A DNA stretch of 64,000 nt from an uncultured Clostridia bacterium (GCA_934454115.1 CAKSFQ010000001.1:186001-250000), one strand, 5' to 3'; numbered from the stretch's first letter, positions 17,910-26,365 are shown. Notes: generated by a model from the sequence alone, not told the origin. Made by a program: numbers and translations.

Positions 17910-17956
17910 CAGCAAAGGCGCTGCAATAGGGTGACACCCCTTTTGCAGCGTTTTTT
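17910..17956 (+). promoter_or_regulatory. Candidate ANTAR-responsive leader of asnA-glnN with intrinsic terminator
   Basis: Hairpin P1 is CAGC-AAAGGC-GCUG (17910-17923), a perfect 4-bp stem whose hexaloop is identical to that in the divergent leader. A possible second loop AUAGGG (17926-17931, A1 and G4) is closed by only two pairs. The alternative terminator pairs CGCUGCAA (17919-17926) with UUGCAGCG (17943-17950), with an inner GGGU/ACCC stem, followed by six T, a C and more T. P1 and the terminator share bases 17919-17923, so only one can form at a time. Confidence 0.65.
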
Positions 17957-17989
17957 CTTTTTTAATTTATTTTTGAAAGGATGATCTAA

Positions 17990-19000
17990 ATGAGTAAGAC
18001 CATGATTCCAAGCGATTACTGCACATCGCTAGGGCTGTATCAGACGCAAGCTGCGATTGATTTGATTAAAAAGGAGTTTCAGAAAAATCTTTCTCAGGCA
18101 TTAAACCTCAAACGTGTGACAGCCCCACTGTTCGTTGACCCCTCTACCGGAATCAATGATGACCTAAACGGTGTGGAACGTCCGGTCACCTTTGACATCC
18201 CGGAACTTGGCGGAGCATGTGCGCAGGTTGTGCACTCCCTTGCAAAATGGAAGCGCAACGCACTGTATCAATACGGCTTTTCCGCCGGCGAAGGTCTTTA
18301 TACCGATATGAACGCCATTCGCCGTGATGAGGAGCTCTCGAACCTCCACTCGATCTACGTTGACCAGTGGGATTGGGAGAAAATCATCACAAAAGAACAG
18401 AGAAACGAGAAGTTTCTGAAAGAAACGGTAACCGCGATTGTCGGCGCCATCTGTGACACCTTGGATACGGTAAAAGAGGTTTATCCGCAGATTCCGGTTT
18501 CGCTGTCCCGTGACATTACCTTTATCACAACCCAGGAGCTGGAGGATCTCTACCCGGATCTGCCGCCCAAACAGAGAGAGAACGTCTTTTTGACCGAGCA
18601 TCCGACCGTATTTTTGATGAAGATCGGCGATTTGCTGGCATCCGGCCAGAAGCATGACGGCCGTGCGCCGGACTACGATGACTGGAGCCTCAACGGTGAC
18701 ATCATCTTCTACAACAAGGTTTTAGACTGTGCGTTTGAGGTTTCTTCCATGGGAATCCGCGTTGATGCAAAATCGATGGCAAGCCAGCTGAAGAAAGAAG
18801 GCTGCGAGGCCAGAGCCGAGCTGCCTTTCCACAAAAAGGTTTTGGACGGCACATTGCCGCTTACCATGGGCGGCGGTATCGGACAGTCCAGAATCTGTAT
18901 GCTGCTGCTTGGCAAAGCGCACATCGGCGAAGTACAGGTTTCTCTGTGGGATGAGGAAACAAAAAAGGCTTGTGCCGATGCCGGGATTCCTTTACTTTAA
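17990..19000 (+). CDS. asnA: Aspartate-ammonia ligase (asparagine synthetase A)
   Basis: A 336-residue ammonia-dependent asparagine synthetase of the class II aminoacyl-tRNA-synthetase fold, close to the usual 330 residues. Recognisable segments are LNLKRVTAPLFVD, FSAGEGLYTDMNAIRRDEELSNLHSIYVDQWDWE and the C-terminal LTMGGGIGQSRICMLLL. It makes asparagine from aspartate and free ammonia with ATP. GAAAGGATG precedes the ATG. It is the first gene after the terminator-bearing leader and is followed 46 bases later by glnN, so both ammonia-fixing enzymes would share the same attenuation control. Confidence 0.96.
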   Translation: MSKTMIPSDYCTSLGLYQTQAAIDLIKKEFQKNLSQALNLKRVTAPLFVDPSTGINDDLNGVERPVTFDIPELGGACAQVVHSLAKWKRNALYQYGFSAGEGLYTDMNAIRRDEELSNLHSIYVDQWDWEKIITKEQRNEKFLKETVTAIVGAICDTLDTVKEVYPQIPVSLSRDITFITTQELEDLYPDLPPKQRENVFLTEHPTVFLMKIGDLLASGQKHDGRAPDYDDWSLNGDIIFYNKVLDCAFEVSSMGIRVDAKSMASQLKKEGCEARAELPFHKKVLDGTLPLTMGGGIGQSRICMLLLGKAHIGEVQVSLWDEETKKACADAGIPLL

Positions 19001-19046
19001 ACCTTAGAAAGCGAACCGAAATTTATGCAAAGGAGTGTTTATCTTG

Positions 19047-21137
19047 ATGAAAAATATACCTGAGTTATTTGGCAGTCTGGTATTTAATAATGAGGTCATG
19101 AAAGAGCGGCTTCCGAAGGACACCTATAAAGCGCTGCGCCGCACCATTGACATGGGAAAGAGTCTGGACCGTTCCATTGCCGATGTTGTGGCAAACGCCA
19201 TGAAGGACTGGGCGATCGAAAAGGGCGCGACCCATTTTACGCATTGGTTTCAGCCGATGACCGGCGTGACCGCCGAAAAGCACGACAGCTTTATTACACC
19301 GGACGGTGACAACGGCGTAATTATGGAGTTTTCCGGAAAAGAGCTGGTAAAAGGTGAGCCGGACGCGTCCAGCTTTCCGTCCGGCGGTCTGCGTGCCACC
19401 TTTGAGGCCCGCGGCTATACCGCGTGGGATCCGACCTCATATGCGTTTATTAAAGATGACATCCTTTGCATTCCGACTGCCTTCTGCTCCTACGGCGGAG
19501 AGGCGCTGGACAAAAAGACACCGCTGCTCCGTTCGATGGAGGCGCTCAGCCGCGAGGCAATGCGGATTTTAAAATTATTCGGCAACAAGACGGCCAGCCG
19601 TGTTTTAACCACCGTAGGCCCGGAGCAGGAATACTTTTTGATTGACAAGGCGCTCTATTTAAAGCGTAAGGATCTTGTCTACACCGGCCGTACCCTGTTC
19701 GGCGCAACGCCGCCGAAGGGTCAGGAGTTGGAGGATCACTATTTCGGCGTACTGCGCCCCAGAGTTTCCGCATTCATGAAGGAACTGGACGAAGAACTCT
19801 GGAAGCTTGGTATCTACGCAAAAACCAAGCACAACGAGGTTGCGCCGGCACAGCATGAGCTCGCGCCCATCTTCACTACCACGAATATCGCCTCCGACCA
19901 CAATCAGCTTACCATGGAGCTGATGCAAAAGATTGCGGACAAGCACGGCTTGGTATGCCTGCTCCACGAAAAGCCCTTTGAGGGAATCAACGGCAGCGGT
20001 AAGCATAACAACTGGTCGATCTCGACCGATACCGGCGTCAATTTGTTAGAGCCGGGCGATTCGCCGCAGGATAACGCGCAGTTCCTGCTCTTCCTCTGCG
20101 CCGTGATTAAGGCCGTGGACGAATATCAGGATTTGCTCCGCATCTCGGCTGCCAGCGCAGGTAACGATCACCGTCTCGGCGCAAACGAGGCGCCGCCGGC
20201 CATTGTATCCGTCTTTCTCGGCGATCAGCTGACAGAGATTTTGGAATCCATCCGCGACGGCAAGCCGTATTCGCAAAAGGAAGCGGCCGAGATGAAGATC
20301 GGCGTACATACGCTGCCGCGTTTTCCGAAGGATACCACCGACCGTAACCGCACCTCTCCCTTTGCCTTCACCGGCAATAAATTTGAATTTCGTATGCTGG
20401 GTTCTGCTTTTTCGATTTCCGGCCCGAACGTGATCTTAAACACCATTGTTTCGGAAGAGCTTTCCCAGTTTGCGGATGAACTGGAGTCTGCCGCTGACTT
20501 TACGAGTGCGCTTGACACCCTGGTAAAGCGTGAATTAAAAGCACACAGCCGTATCGTCTTTAACGGAAACAGCTATTCGAGCGAGTGGCCGATTGAAGCG
20601 GAAAAGCGCGGTTTGCTGAATTTGAGAACAACGCCGGACGCACTGCCCTACTGCATATCGGATAAGAATGTAGCGCTCTTTACCAAGCACAAGGTATTTA
20701 CCAAGGCGGAGCTTTTCTCCCGTTATGAGATTTTGCTTGAAAACTACGTCAAGGTGCTGGATATTGAGGCAAAGACCATGGTGCGCATGGTGCGGAAAAA
20801 CGTCATTCCGGCAGCGTTCTCTTACAGCCGTTCGCTGGCTGATACCGCGCTCAGCATGAAGTCGGTTTCTCCGGATTTGTCCACCACGGCAGAGAGCGCC
20901 ATGCTTGCTACGATGTCCGAGCTTTCCGCGCAGCTTTATGAACGCAACACGGCCTTAGAAAAGACATTGTATGAGGCACGCGCGGTTGAGGATTTAAAGG
21001 AACGCGCCCTTGCTTACGCTTATCAGGTGGTTCCGGCCATGGAGACGCTGCGTGCTGCGGTGGATAAGACCGAGGTCAACTGCGCAAAGACCTACTGGCC
21101 TTATCCGACCTACGGCGAGATGCTGACTAGCGTATAA
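19047..21137 (+). CDS. glnN: Glutamine synthetase, type III
   Basis: A 696-residue type III glutamine synthetase, in the usual 700-residue range. GSIII hallmarks include the N-terminal region [82 protein letters not shown] and a long helical C-terminal extension. GSIII enzymes act as dodecamers of a different stacking from GSI. The ATG at 19047 is 11 bases after AGGAG; a TTG at 19044 or GTG at 19035 are alternatives. It is cotranscribed with asnA, and a strong terminator lies about 90 bases after the stop. Confidence 0.95.
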   Translation: MKNIPELFGSLVFNNEVMKERLPKDTYKALRRTIDMGKSLDRSIADVVANAMKDWAIEKGATHFTHWFQPMTGVTAEKHDSFITPDGDNGVIMEFSGKELVKGEPDASSFPSGGLRATFEARGYTAWDPTSYAFIKDDILCIPTAFCSYGGEALDKKTPLLRSMEALSREAMRILKLFGNKTASRVLTTVGPEQEYFLIDKALYLKRKDLVYTGRTLFGATPPKGQELEDHYFGVLRPRVSAFMKELDEELWKLGIYAKTKHNEVAPAQHELAPIFTTTNIASDHNQLTMELMQKIADKHGLVCLLHEKPFEGINGSGKHNNWSISTDTGVNLLEPGDSPQDNAQFLLFLCAVIKAVDEYQDLLRISAASAGNDHRLGANEAPPAIVSVFLGDQLTEILESIRDGKPYSQKEAAEMKIGVHTLPRFPKDTTDRNRTSPFAFTGNKFEFRMLGSAFSISGPNVILNTIVSEELSQFADELESAADFTSALDTLVKRELKAHSRIVFNGNSYSSEWPIEAEKRGLLNLRTTPDALPYCISDKNVALFTKHKVFTKAELFSRYEILLENYVKVLDIEAKTMVRMVRKNVIPAAFSYSRSLADTALSMKSVSPDLSTTAESAMLATMSELSAQLYERNTALEKTLYEARAVEDLKERALAYAYQVVPAMETLRAAVDKTEVNCAKTYWPYPTYGEMLTSV

Positions 21138-21147
21138 CGGGAGTTAT

Positions 21148-21213
21148 GTTTGCCTTGGCATACTTGAAATCTTCCTTTCCCAAACTTCCCTTTTTCGACA
21201 TGGCAAGGCAAAC
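21148..21213. repeat. 14-bp imperfect inverted repeat downstream of glnN
   Basis: GTTTGCCTTGGCAT near 21148 pairs with ATGGCAAGGCAAAC ending near 21213, with one mismatch and about 37 bases between. A third copy of the AGGCAAAC core lies near 21323, just before the next promoter. It is not followed by a T-run, and its role is unknown. Confidence 0.55.
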
Positions 21214-21224
21214 TTCTCTATAAA

Positions 21225-21262
21225 ACACAAAACGCCCCGGTTTTCGCCGAGGCGTTTTGTGT
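21225..21262 (+). terminator. Intrinsic terminator of asnA-glnN
   Basis: A 16-bp stem, ACACAAAACGCC-C-CGG against CCG-A-GGCGTTTTGTGT, with loop TTTTCG and one mismatch. It is the strongest simple hairpin between glnN and the next gene and can act in both orientations. Confidence 0.75.
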
Positions 21263-21331
21263 TAGGCATAAGAGCGCAATCTAAGCCCGTCTGAGAAGGC
21301 AAAATTTCGGCAGCTTTCGGTTAGGCAAACA

Positions 21332-21360
21332 TTGACACATCTATCCCTTTATTGTATACT
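21332..21360 (+). promoter_or_regulatory. Predicted promoter of the sugar isomerase gene
   Basis: TTGACA (21332-21337), 17 bases, TATACT (21355-21360), 36 bases before the chosen ATG at 21397. Confidence 0.7.
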
Positions 21361-21396
21361 ACATAATAAGTCCAACAGAAAGTGAGGCATCCTTTT

Positions 21397-22203
21397 ATGT
21401 ATGATACCATCGAAATCGGAATCCGGGCACACGACCTGCCGGCCGCCACGCCGACAGAGCTTTTATCCTGCACCCAAAAACTTGGGATTTCCTATGTACA
21501 GCTGGCGCCGCGCAAATCTTTTTCACAGATCTCGTGGTCCTCTTCCACCTTTAGTCCCGGACTTGCCGCAAAAATTAAAAAAGACCTCGGCGATCTGCGC
21601 ATTTCCGTACTTGGCTCCTATATTGATTTGCTTGCAGAGGGCGACGCACGCGCGGAGCAAAAAGCCATTTTTGAACAAAACATGCTGTTTGCCAAGTACT
21701 TAGGCGCCGGCGTGATCGGCACGGAAACCGGAATGAGCGATCACAGCGAGGCGGATTTTCAAAAGGTTCTGCAGTTTGTCGGCGAGCTGGTTCGTGACGC
21801 AGAAAAAATCGGTGTCATCGTTGCCGTAGAGGGCGTATGGTGTCACACCATTCATTCGCCCCTTGTGATGAAACGCCTGCTTGACGCTATCGATTCGCCG
21901 AATCTGATGACGATTTTTGACCCGGTTAACTTTATCAACACGGAAAATTACCAAAGCCAGGACGAGATTATCCGGCAGCCCTTTTTACTTTATCCCGAAA
22001 AAATTGCTGCAATCCACCTGAAAGATTTTACGATAAAGGACGGCAGCGTCGTAGGCGCAAGACCCGGAAACGGAATGCTGCATACCAACCTGCTGCTCGG
22101 CTGCATCAAGCAGTATAAGCCCGGCCTGGATATTATCATTGAAGAGGGAAGCATGGACGGCTTTAAAACTGAGCGCGAGCATGTACTGCGCTGCGCAAAA
22201 TAA
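21397..22203 (+). CDS. Sugar phosphate isomerase/epimerase family protein (TIM barrel)
   Basis: A 268-residue AP-endonuclease-2-like TIM barrel (xylose isomerase-like superfamily). Visible metal or substrate positions include the Glu in GVIGTETG, the Glu in VAVEGVWCH, Asp/His in DPVNFINTENY and AAIHLKDF, and a late Glu in IIIEEGSMDG. Enzymes of this family isomerise or epimerise sugars or inositol derivatives; the substrate cannot be told from sequence. The ATG at 21397 follows GTGAGG; the upstream in-frame start at 21382 has no site. It stands alone with its own promoter and is followed at once by a repeat element flanked by paired hairpins. Confidence 0.82.
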   Translation: MYDTIEIGIRAHDLPAATPTELLSCTQKLGISYVQLAPRKSFSQISWSSSTFSPGLAAKIKKDLGDLRISVLGSYIDLLAEGDARAEQKAIFEQNMLFAKYLGAGVIGTETGMSDHSEADFQKVLQFVGELVRDAEKIGVIVAVEGVWCHTIHSPLVMKRLLDAIDSPNLMTIFDPVNFINTENYQSQDEIIRQPFLLYPEKIAAIHLKDFTIKDGSVVGARPGNGMLHTNLLLGCIKQYKPGLDIIIEEGSMDGFKTEREHVLRCAK

Positions 22204-22208
22204 GGACG

Positions 22209-22652
22209 GAGAGGATGTGACAAATCACATCCTCTCAGACTGTCGAAAAAATCAGTTTTCTGCAAGATATCGCTTTGAATTGATAGCCCAACGCCCGCGT
22301 CACATCTGCCTGCGCAGTGGCTCGGTTTGACAAAAACCGTCAAACCATCGCCTAGGCTCCGGCGCTGCTCCTTTTTCCCAAAAATCAAGTAAGATTTTTG
22401 GGATACCCTATATTTTCCGCCGCGCCCGTACGGCAATGATGCAATATCTTGCCGAAAACGGCGTAAAATCGGCGAAAAATTTCATTTCAGCGCCGCCGCG
22501 GCGATGACTGCCGGTGGCAGTCGTCCATCGCTGACCGAGGCGAGAGCCGAGAGGAGCAATGGCTAAGCAGGGGACGGCGATCAAATCAAAATGAAATTTT
22601 TCGAAAATAGGTTTATCGACACGCTCAGAGGATGTGACAAATCACATCCTCT
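22209..22652. repeat. Intergenic repeat family, copy A (longest, with flanking hairpins)
   Basis: This fills the 457-base gap after the isomerase gene. The core (22235-22626) starts CAGACTGTCGA and ends TCGACACGCTC. It folds as nested hairpins: GCAAGATATCGC (22262) with GCAATATCTTGC (22441), and GCGAAAAATTTCATT (22472) with AATGAAATTTTTCG (22590). Inner stems include GACTGCC/GGCAGTC (22506-22522), GGTTTGAC/GTCAAACC (22324-22346) and CCCAAAAATC/GATTTTTGGG (22377-22402). On each side is the same palindrome, GAGGATGTGA-CAAA-TCACATCCTC (22211-22234 and 22628-22651); the right one is followed by a T-run and acts as a terminator. No significant ORF is present. Similar copies occur elsewhere in the window. 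Confidence 0.85.
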
Positions 22653-22660
22653 TTTCTTTT

Positions 22661-23161
22661 TTAGTGCAAAATCTTGCTCTTTTCAAAAATTTTAATCAGC
22701 ACAATGCCGAGGATCAGTCCGGCAAGCCCCTGGATTGCATTGGCCGGGATATTGACAAGTGACGGCGCGAATCCATACAGTACGCCCTCAAAGAGCAAAT
22801 AGCCCAGTACCATAAACGCCTCTGCCAAGACGCCGCTGATGATTCTAGACGGCAGTGCAGGCAGCCCCTTTTGAAACCAAGCAAATCCGAAATAGGCGAT
22901 CAGCGCCATGATTCCCTTAATCAAAAACGTTGCCGGCGCGTAGGTCACATAGCCGGAAAACAAATCCGCGAGTGCAGAACCGATCCCGGCGGCAAGAAAT
23001 CCGTACACCGGTGATAAAATCCATCCGGAAAGCAGAACCACGCAGTCCCCTAAATTCAAATACCCCTTCAGCGGAGAAGGAATTTTCACGATCATGGTTG
23101 CGACGCACACCAGTGCGGCCAGCATCGCCGCCATCACGATTTTTTGTGTTTTTGTTTTCAT
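22661..23161 (-). CDS. ECF transporter S component (vitamin-type substrate-binding membrane protein)
   Basis: A 166-residue, very hydrophobic protein with about five or six membrane helices, in the size range of ECF-type S components. The segment LNLGDCVVLLSGWILSPVYGFLAAGIGSALADL, with its acidic residues between helices, is typical of this group. S components bind a vitamin and dock on a shared energising module encoded elsewhere. The divergent neighbour is a MocR-type regulator; PLP-binding MocR proteins often control vitamin B6 genes. Pyridoxine or a relative is therefore a reasonable but unproven substrate. AGGGG precedes the ATG at 23161. Confidence 0.78.
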   Translation of the reverse strand: MKTKTQKIVMAAMLAALVCVATMIVKIPSPLKGYLNLGDCVVLLSGWILSPVYGFLAAGIGSALADLFSGYVTYAPATFLIKGIMALIAYFGFAWFQKGLPALPSRIISGVLAEAFMVLGYLLFEGVLYGFAPSLVNIPANAIQGLAGLILGIVLIKIFEKSKILH

Positions 23162-23193
23162 TTGATTTCGCCCCTTTACAAATTGTTACCGGT

Positions 23194-23222
23194 ATGGTAT
23201 CATATAACTGAACATATTACAA
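23194..23222 (-). promoter_or_regulatory. Predicted promoter of the ECF S component gene
   Basis: Minus strand TTGTAA (23222-23217), 17 bases, TACCAT (23199-23194). It occupies the 92-base divergent gap with the MocR gene, where an operator would be expected. Short GGTA direct repeats (GGTATGGTAT) overlap the -10 box. Confidence 0.5.
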
Positions 23223-23253
23223 TTACCAAAAAAGGAGTTTTTTATATAACCAG

Positions 23254-24345
23254 ATGAGATACGCGATTCAAAACCATACCGGTCAGAGCGCCTATATGCA
23301 GCTCTATCTGCAAATCCGCACCGACATCATTCACGGCGTCTACCAATACGGGGACAAGCTGCCCTCCAAGCGCACCCTGGCAGAAGAAACCTTTACCAGC
23401 GTGATTACCGTGGAGCATGCCTATGAAATTCTGTGCGACGAGGGTTATATCGAGGCGAGAGAGCGCAGCGGTTACTTTGTTACCTACCAAAGGGATCACT
23501 TTGTACCTATTGCCGATGCGCCGCCGTTCTTTTCGGCGGCTCCTGCCGCACATTCACACCATGAGGACGAGTTCCCTTTTTCGGTTTTTGCCAAAACGAT
23601 GCGCAATGTCATCAGTAAATACGGGGAGCAAATTTTCATTAAACCGCCAAGCCAGGGCAGCCTTGAGCTTCGGAATGCGCTTGCCCTCTACCTTGCGCGC
23701 GGAAAGGGGATGCAGGTTGACACCGATCAAATCATCATCGGCTCCGGTGCGGAATACCTGTACGGTCTTATTGTTCAGTTTTTAGGGCGTGGTCTTATCT
23801 ATGCACTAGAGGATCCCTCATACGAAAAAATTCTTTCGGTTTACAAGGCAAACGGCGCAGAATGTGACCTTTTAAAGCTCGGCAATGACGGTATTATAAC
23901 GTCCGCACTGCGCCAAACCCGCGCCAAGGTGCTGCACGTTACGCCGTTTCAAAGCTATCCCAGCGGCGTTACCGCAAGTGCGTCCAAGCGGAACGAATAT
24001 ATCCAGTGGGCACGGCGGCGCGGCGGCATGATTATTGAGGACGATTTCGGCTCGGAATTTACCGTCTCGACTAAAAATGAGGATACCGTCTTTTCGTTAG
24101 AGCCGCTGCGCAGCGTGATCTATATCAACACCTTCAGTAAGACCATTGCGCCCTCTATGCGAATTGGGTACATGGTTCTGCCCAAAACGCGTGTTGCTGA
24201 ATTTCAGGAGAAGATGGGTTTTTATTCCTGTACGGTTCCCATGTTTGAGCAGTATGTGCTGGCAGAGTTCATCAATCACGGGGATTTTGAGCGGCATATT
24301 AACCGCATCCGCAGAAAACGCCGCCAGGCCCTCAAAGGACGCTGA
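23254..24345 (+). CDS. MocR/GntR-type transcriptional regulator, C-terminally truncated
   Basis: A 363-residue protein. It has an N-terminal GntR winged helix (about 12-72, with QYGDKLPSKRTLAEE) joined to a PLP-dependent aminotransferase-like domain. The presumed PLP lysine is in INTFSKTIAPSMRIGY. Full MocR proteins usually run to about 460-480 residues; this one stops right after the HINRIRRKRRQAL helix, so roughly 100 residues of the small aminotransferase domain are missing. The stop codon abuts a terminator hairpin, leaving no room for the lost part. It may be a pseudogene or a regulator with altered effector binding. The best Shine-Dalgarno (AGGAG) lies an unusually long 17 bases before the ATG. 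Confidence 0.8.
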   Translation: MRYAIQNHTGQSAYMQLYLQIRTDIIHGVYQYGDKLPSKRTLAEETFTSVITVEHAYEILCDEGYIEARERSGYFVTYQRDHFVPIADAPPFFSAAPAAHSHHEDEFPFSVFAKTMRNVISKYGEQIFIKPPSQGSLELRNALALYLARGKGMQVDTDQIIIGSGAEYLYGLIVQFLGRGLIYALEDPSYEKILSVYKANGAECDLLKLGNDGIITSALRQTRAKVLHVTPFQSYPSGVTASASKRNEYIQWARRRGGMIIEDDFGSEFTVSTKNEDTVFSLEPLRSVIYINTFSKTIAPSMRIGYMVLPKTRVAEFQEKMGFYSCTVPMFEQYVLAEFINHGDFERHINRIRRKRRQALKGR

Positions 24346-24373
24346 AAAAGACAGGCTAAAGGCCTGTCTTTTT
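24345..24373. terminator. Bidirectional intrinsic terminator between the MocR and SDR genes
   Basis: AAAAAGACAGGC and GGCCTGTCTTTTT flank a TAAA loop. The A/T-rich ends give T-runs on both strands, fitting two convergent genes (MocR on plus, SDR on minus). Confidence 0.8.
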
Positions 24374-24387
24374 AGAGAGTCCAAATA

Positions 24388-25140
24388 TTATTTTTTACCC
24401 TCCTTTTTCTCCTGCATTTTAGAGACAAAATACAGCGAAACGGCATCCGGCGTGATCTTAGACAATACGCGTAAAAAACGAACCGAAAGCGGACAGGCGA
24501 TAATCCTCTTTTTTTGAAACATGCCTTTCACCGCGCACCGCGCCGCCCTCTTAGCGCTGATTCCCTTCAACGCAAACTGAACCCCGGCGACATCGTTAAA
24601 TTCCGTATTCACGGGACCGGGACAAAACACCGAAATCGAAACCGCGTTTTTATGCCGTTTTTGCTCCTGATAAAGCGCCTCGGAGAGCCGCAGCACATAC
24701 GCCTTGGAGGCATAATAAGAGGAAAACTTGGGGCCGGGAAAAAACGACGCCACGGACGCAATGTTTAACACATAGCCGCTGCCCCGTTGCAAAAAACGCT
24801 TCCAGTAATGCTTTGTTAAAATATGAAGCGCCGTGATATTAACATCGATCAGAGACAGCTCGGCGTCAAGCGAGGTCTGATCGAACGCACCAAACACACC
24901 AAACCCGGCGCCGTTTACCAAAACGTCTACATCGCCGGCCGCATCGATCAGCGCAAAGCATTCTTCCCTTTTTGTAAGATCGGCCGCAATGACCTTTGAC
25001 GGATTTTGGAGGCGCCCTGCTAAGACCTCCAGCCGTTCTCTGCGTCGCGCGGTCAGGATCACTTCATATCCCATAGAATCCAGCAGCAGAGCAATTTCCG
25101 CCCCGATGCCGGAGCTTGCGCCGGTCACCAATGCTCTCAT
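24388..25140 (-). CDS. Short-chain dehydrogenase/reductase family oxidoreductase
   Basis: A 250-residue classical SDR. The cofactor motif is TGASSGIG at the N-terminus, with RRR after the second strand suggesting NADP(H). Other motifs are NGAGFGVFG and the catalytic Ser/Tyr/Lys set in NIASVASF and YYASKAYVL. The substrate is unknown; relatives act on keto groups of lipids or small metabolites. The ATG at 25140 has AGGAGG 6 bases upstream. It is the last gene of the long minus-strand operon that begins at fmt and starts 2 bases after the metallophosphoesterase stop. Confidence 0.88.
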   Translation of the reverse strand: MRALVTGASSGIGAEIALLLDSMGYEVILTARRRERLEVLAGRLQNPSKVIAADLTKREECFALIDAAGDVDVLVNGAGFGVFGAFDQTSLDAELSLIDVNITALHILTKHYWKRFLQRGSGYVLNIASVASFFPGPKFSSYYASKAYVLRLSEALYQEQKRHKNAVSISVFCPGPVNTEFNDVAGVQFALKGISAKRAARCAVKGMFQKKRIIACPLSVRFLRVLSKITPDAVSLYFVSKMQEKKEGKK

Positions 25141-25141
25141 A

Positions 25142-26365
25142 TTATTTTCCTCCTGTTTCTGTTTCTCTTCTTTCACCCGGCCGAAACGCAAGTCGGAGTA
25201 TCAAAATCTCACTATTGGTTCCGACGCGCATCTGCGGCCCCCAGGCGCCAACCCCGGAGGTCACGCAGGAATACAAAGTTCCGCCGTCCGCACGCGGCAC
25301 CGCACGAATTCCGTAAGGATTTTCCCAGAGCAGCTTCATGAGCAAGTTCATCGGAAACAACTGCCCGTTGTGTGTGTGCCCCGATATCGCAAGATCGGCG
25401 CCGCACTCTGCCAGCTTTTTAAGCCCGCACGGCTGATGATCAATCACAAAAATCGGTTTCTCCCTTTCCAATCCGCCAAGCAGCGATGCCTCCGACATAC
25501 GGCCGCAGCCGGTCTTTGCCGCATGTTCACCGTCATCGCGTCCGACGAGATAGAAGGCCTGCGGGGTCAGCACCGAGCAATCCTCCAGCAGGGTGATCCC
25601 GGATTCCCTGAAAAATGCCGCAAAGCGCGGCTCCTGTTCCGCTCTCTTGCCGTCAAACGTAAACCCGGACAGAATCGTCTCTGCTGTGTCGTGGTTGCCC
25701 CAGACCGCGTAGGTGCCGCAGCGGCTTCTCAGACCGCATAGCGCGTTTGCGATGGCCTTTGGGGCTTTAAGCATGTCAAAATCATTATCAAAAATGTCAC
25801 CGGCTAAAATCACCAAATCCGGACGCTCTGCGTTAATCTTTTTCACCATTTGCTCCGCAAACGCAGCGTCTCTGCCGCAGCCAAAATGGAGGTCTGAGGC
25901 CACGGCAATACAAAGTTCCTTCCTTTGGCAAGTCTTATTGATCACAATATTTTCGGTGCGAACGCAAATCTTTGATGCATGATAGATTCCATAAATCGTC
26001 AGACCGAATGCTGTCAATACGGCAAAGCCGGCGCTAAAACCGAGCAGCCTTTGCAGCAGAGGATCCTTCAGTATATGTGAAAAAATATAGCATACGGCGA
26101 TCCACACCGGCCAGGACAGCATAGCATAGAGCATAAAACCAAACCAATACCCCTCAATGTACCGAAAAATCCGCCGTAATATGGTTTTTCTTACAAGATA
26201 TGCGACAATCGGCGAAACGGCCCCAAAGACATACGCCATACCAAGCAAAAATGTCACCACCTGCATCCAAGGCGCGGTAAGAAAGGCCGACACCTGGCGC
26301 AGCAGACAATAGAGAAACACCGCGTTGATGAGCAGATAAAACGGTGCAAGTATCATAGCGCCCAT
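25142..26365 (-). CDS. Membrane-anchored metallophosphoesterase
   Basis: A 407-residue protein. The N-terminal 150 residues contain four hydrophobic helices; the rest is a calcineurin-like phosphoesterase. Metal-binding motifs are all present: VASDLHFGCGRD, LAGDIFDND, WGNHDT and ISGHTHNGQLFP. Relatives hydrolyse lipid-linked or nucleotide phosphodiesters, for example UDP-diacylglucosamine; the exact substrate here is unknown. The start at ATG 26365 has GAGGGG 11 bases upstream; the longer in-frame version reaches into the MATE gene. The gene lies between MATE and SDR genes on the same strand. Confidence 0.85.
   Translation of the reverse strand: MGAMILAPFYLLINAVFLYCLLRQVSAFLTAPWMQVVTFLLGMAYVFGAVSPIVAYLVRKTILRRIFRYIEGYWFGFMLYAMLSWPVWIAVCYIFSHILKDPLLQRLLGFSAGFAVLTAFGLTIYGIYHASKICVRTENIVINKTCQRKELCIAVASDLHFGCGRDAAFAEQMVKKINAERPDLVILAGDIFDNDFDMLKAPKAIANALCGLRSRCGTYAVWGNHDTAETILSGFTFDGKRAEQEPRFAAFFRESGITLLEDCSVLTPQAFYLVGRDDGEHAAKTGCGRMSEASLLGGLEREKPIFVIDHQPCGLKKLAECGADLAISGHTHNGQLFPMNLLMKLLWENPYGIRAVPRADGGTLYSCVTSGVGAWGPQMRVGTNSEILILRLAFRPGERRETETGGK

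Larger units (their letters stand above)
17642..17989. other. 348-base divergent regulatory region between the glutamate synthase operon and asnA
   Basis: No coding sequence is seen. The region holds two back-to-back promoters with perfect 17-base spacers and consensus hexamers, an AT-rich stretch between them (about 17753-17870), and a structured leader with an intrinsic terminator on each outgoing transcript. Both leaders share an octamer CAAAGGCG inside their first hairpin. Confidence 0.8.

Noticed and set aside
22209..22652. CRISPR array or coding sequence in the 457-base gap
   Set aside because: The repeats are inverted arms of a hairpin element, not regularly spaced direct repeats, and the short frames here show no family resemblance.
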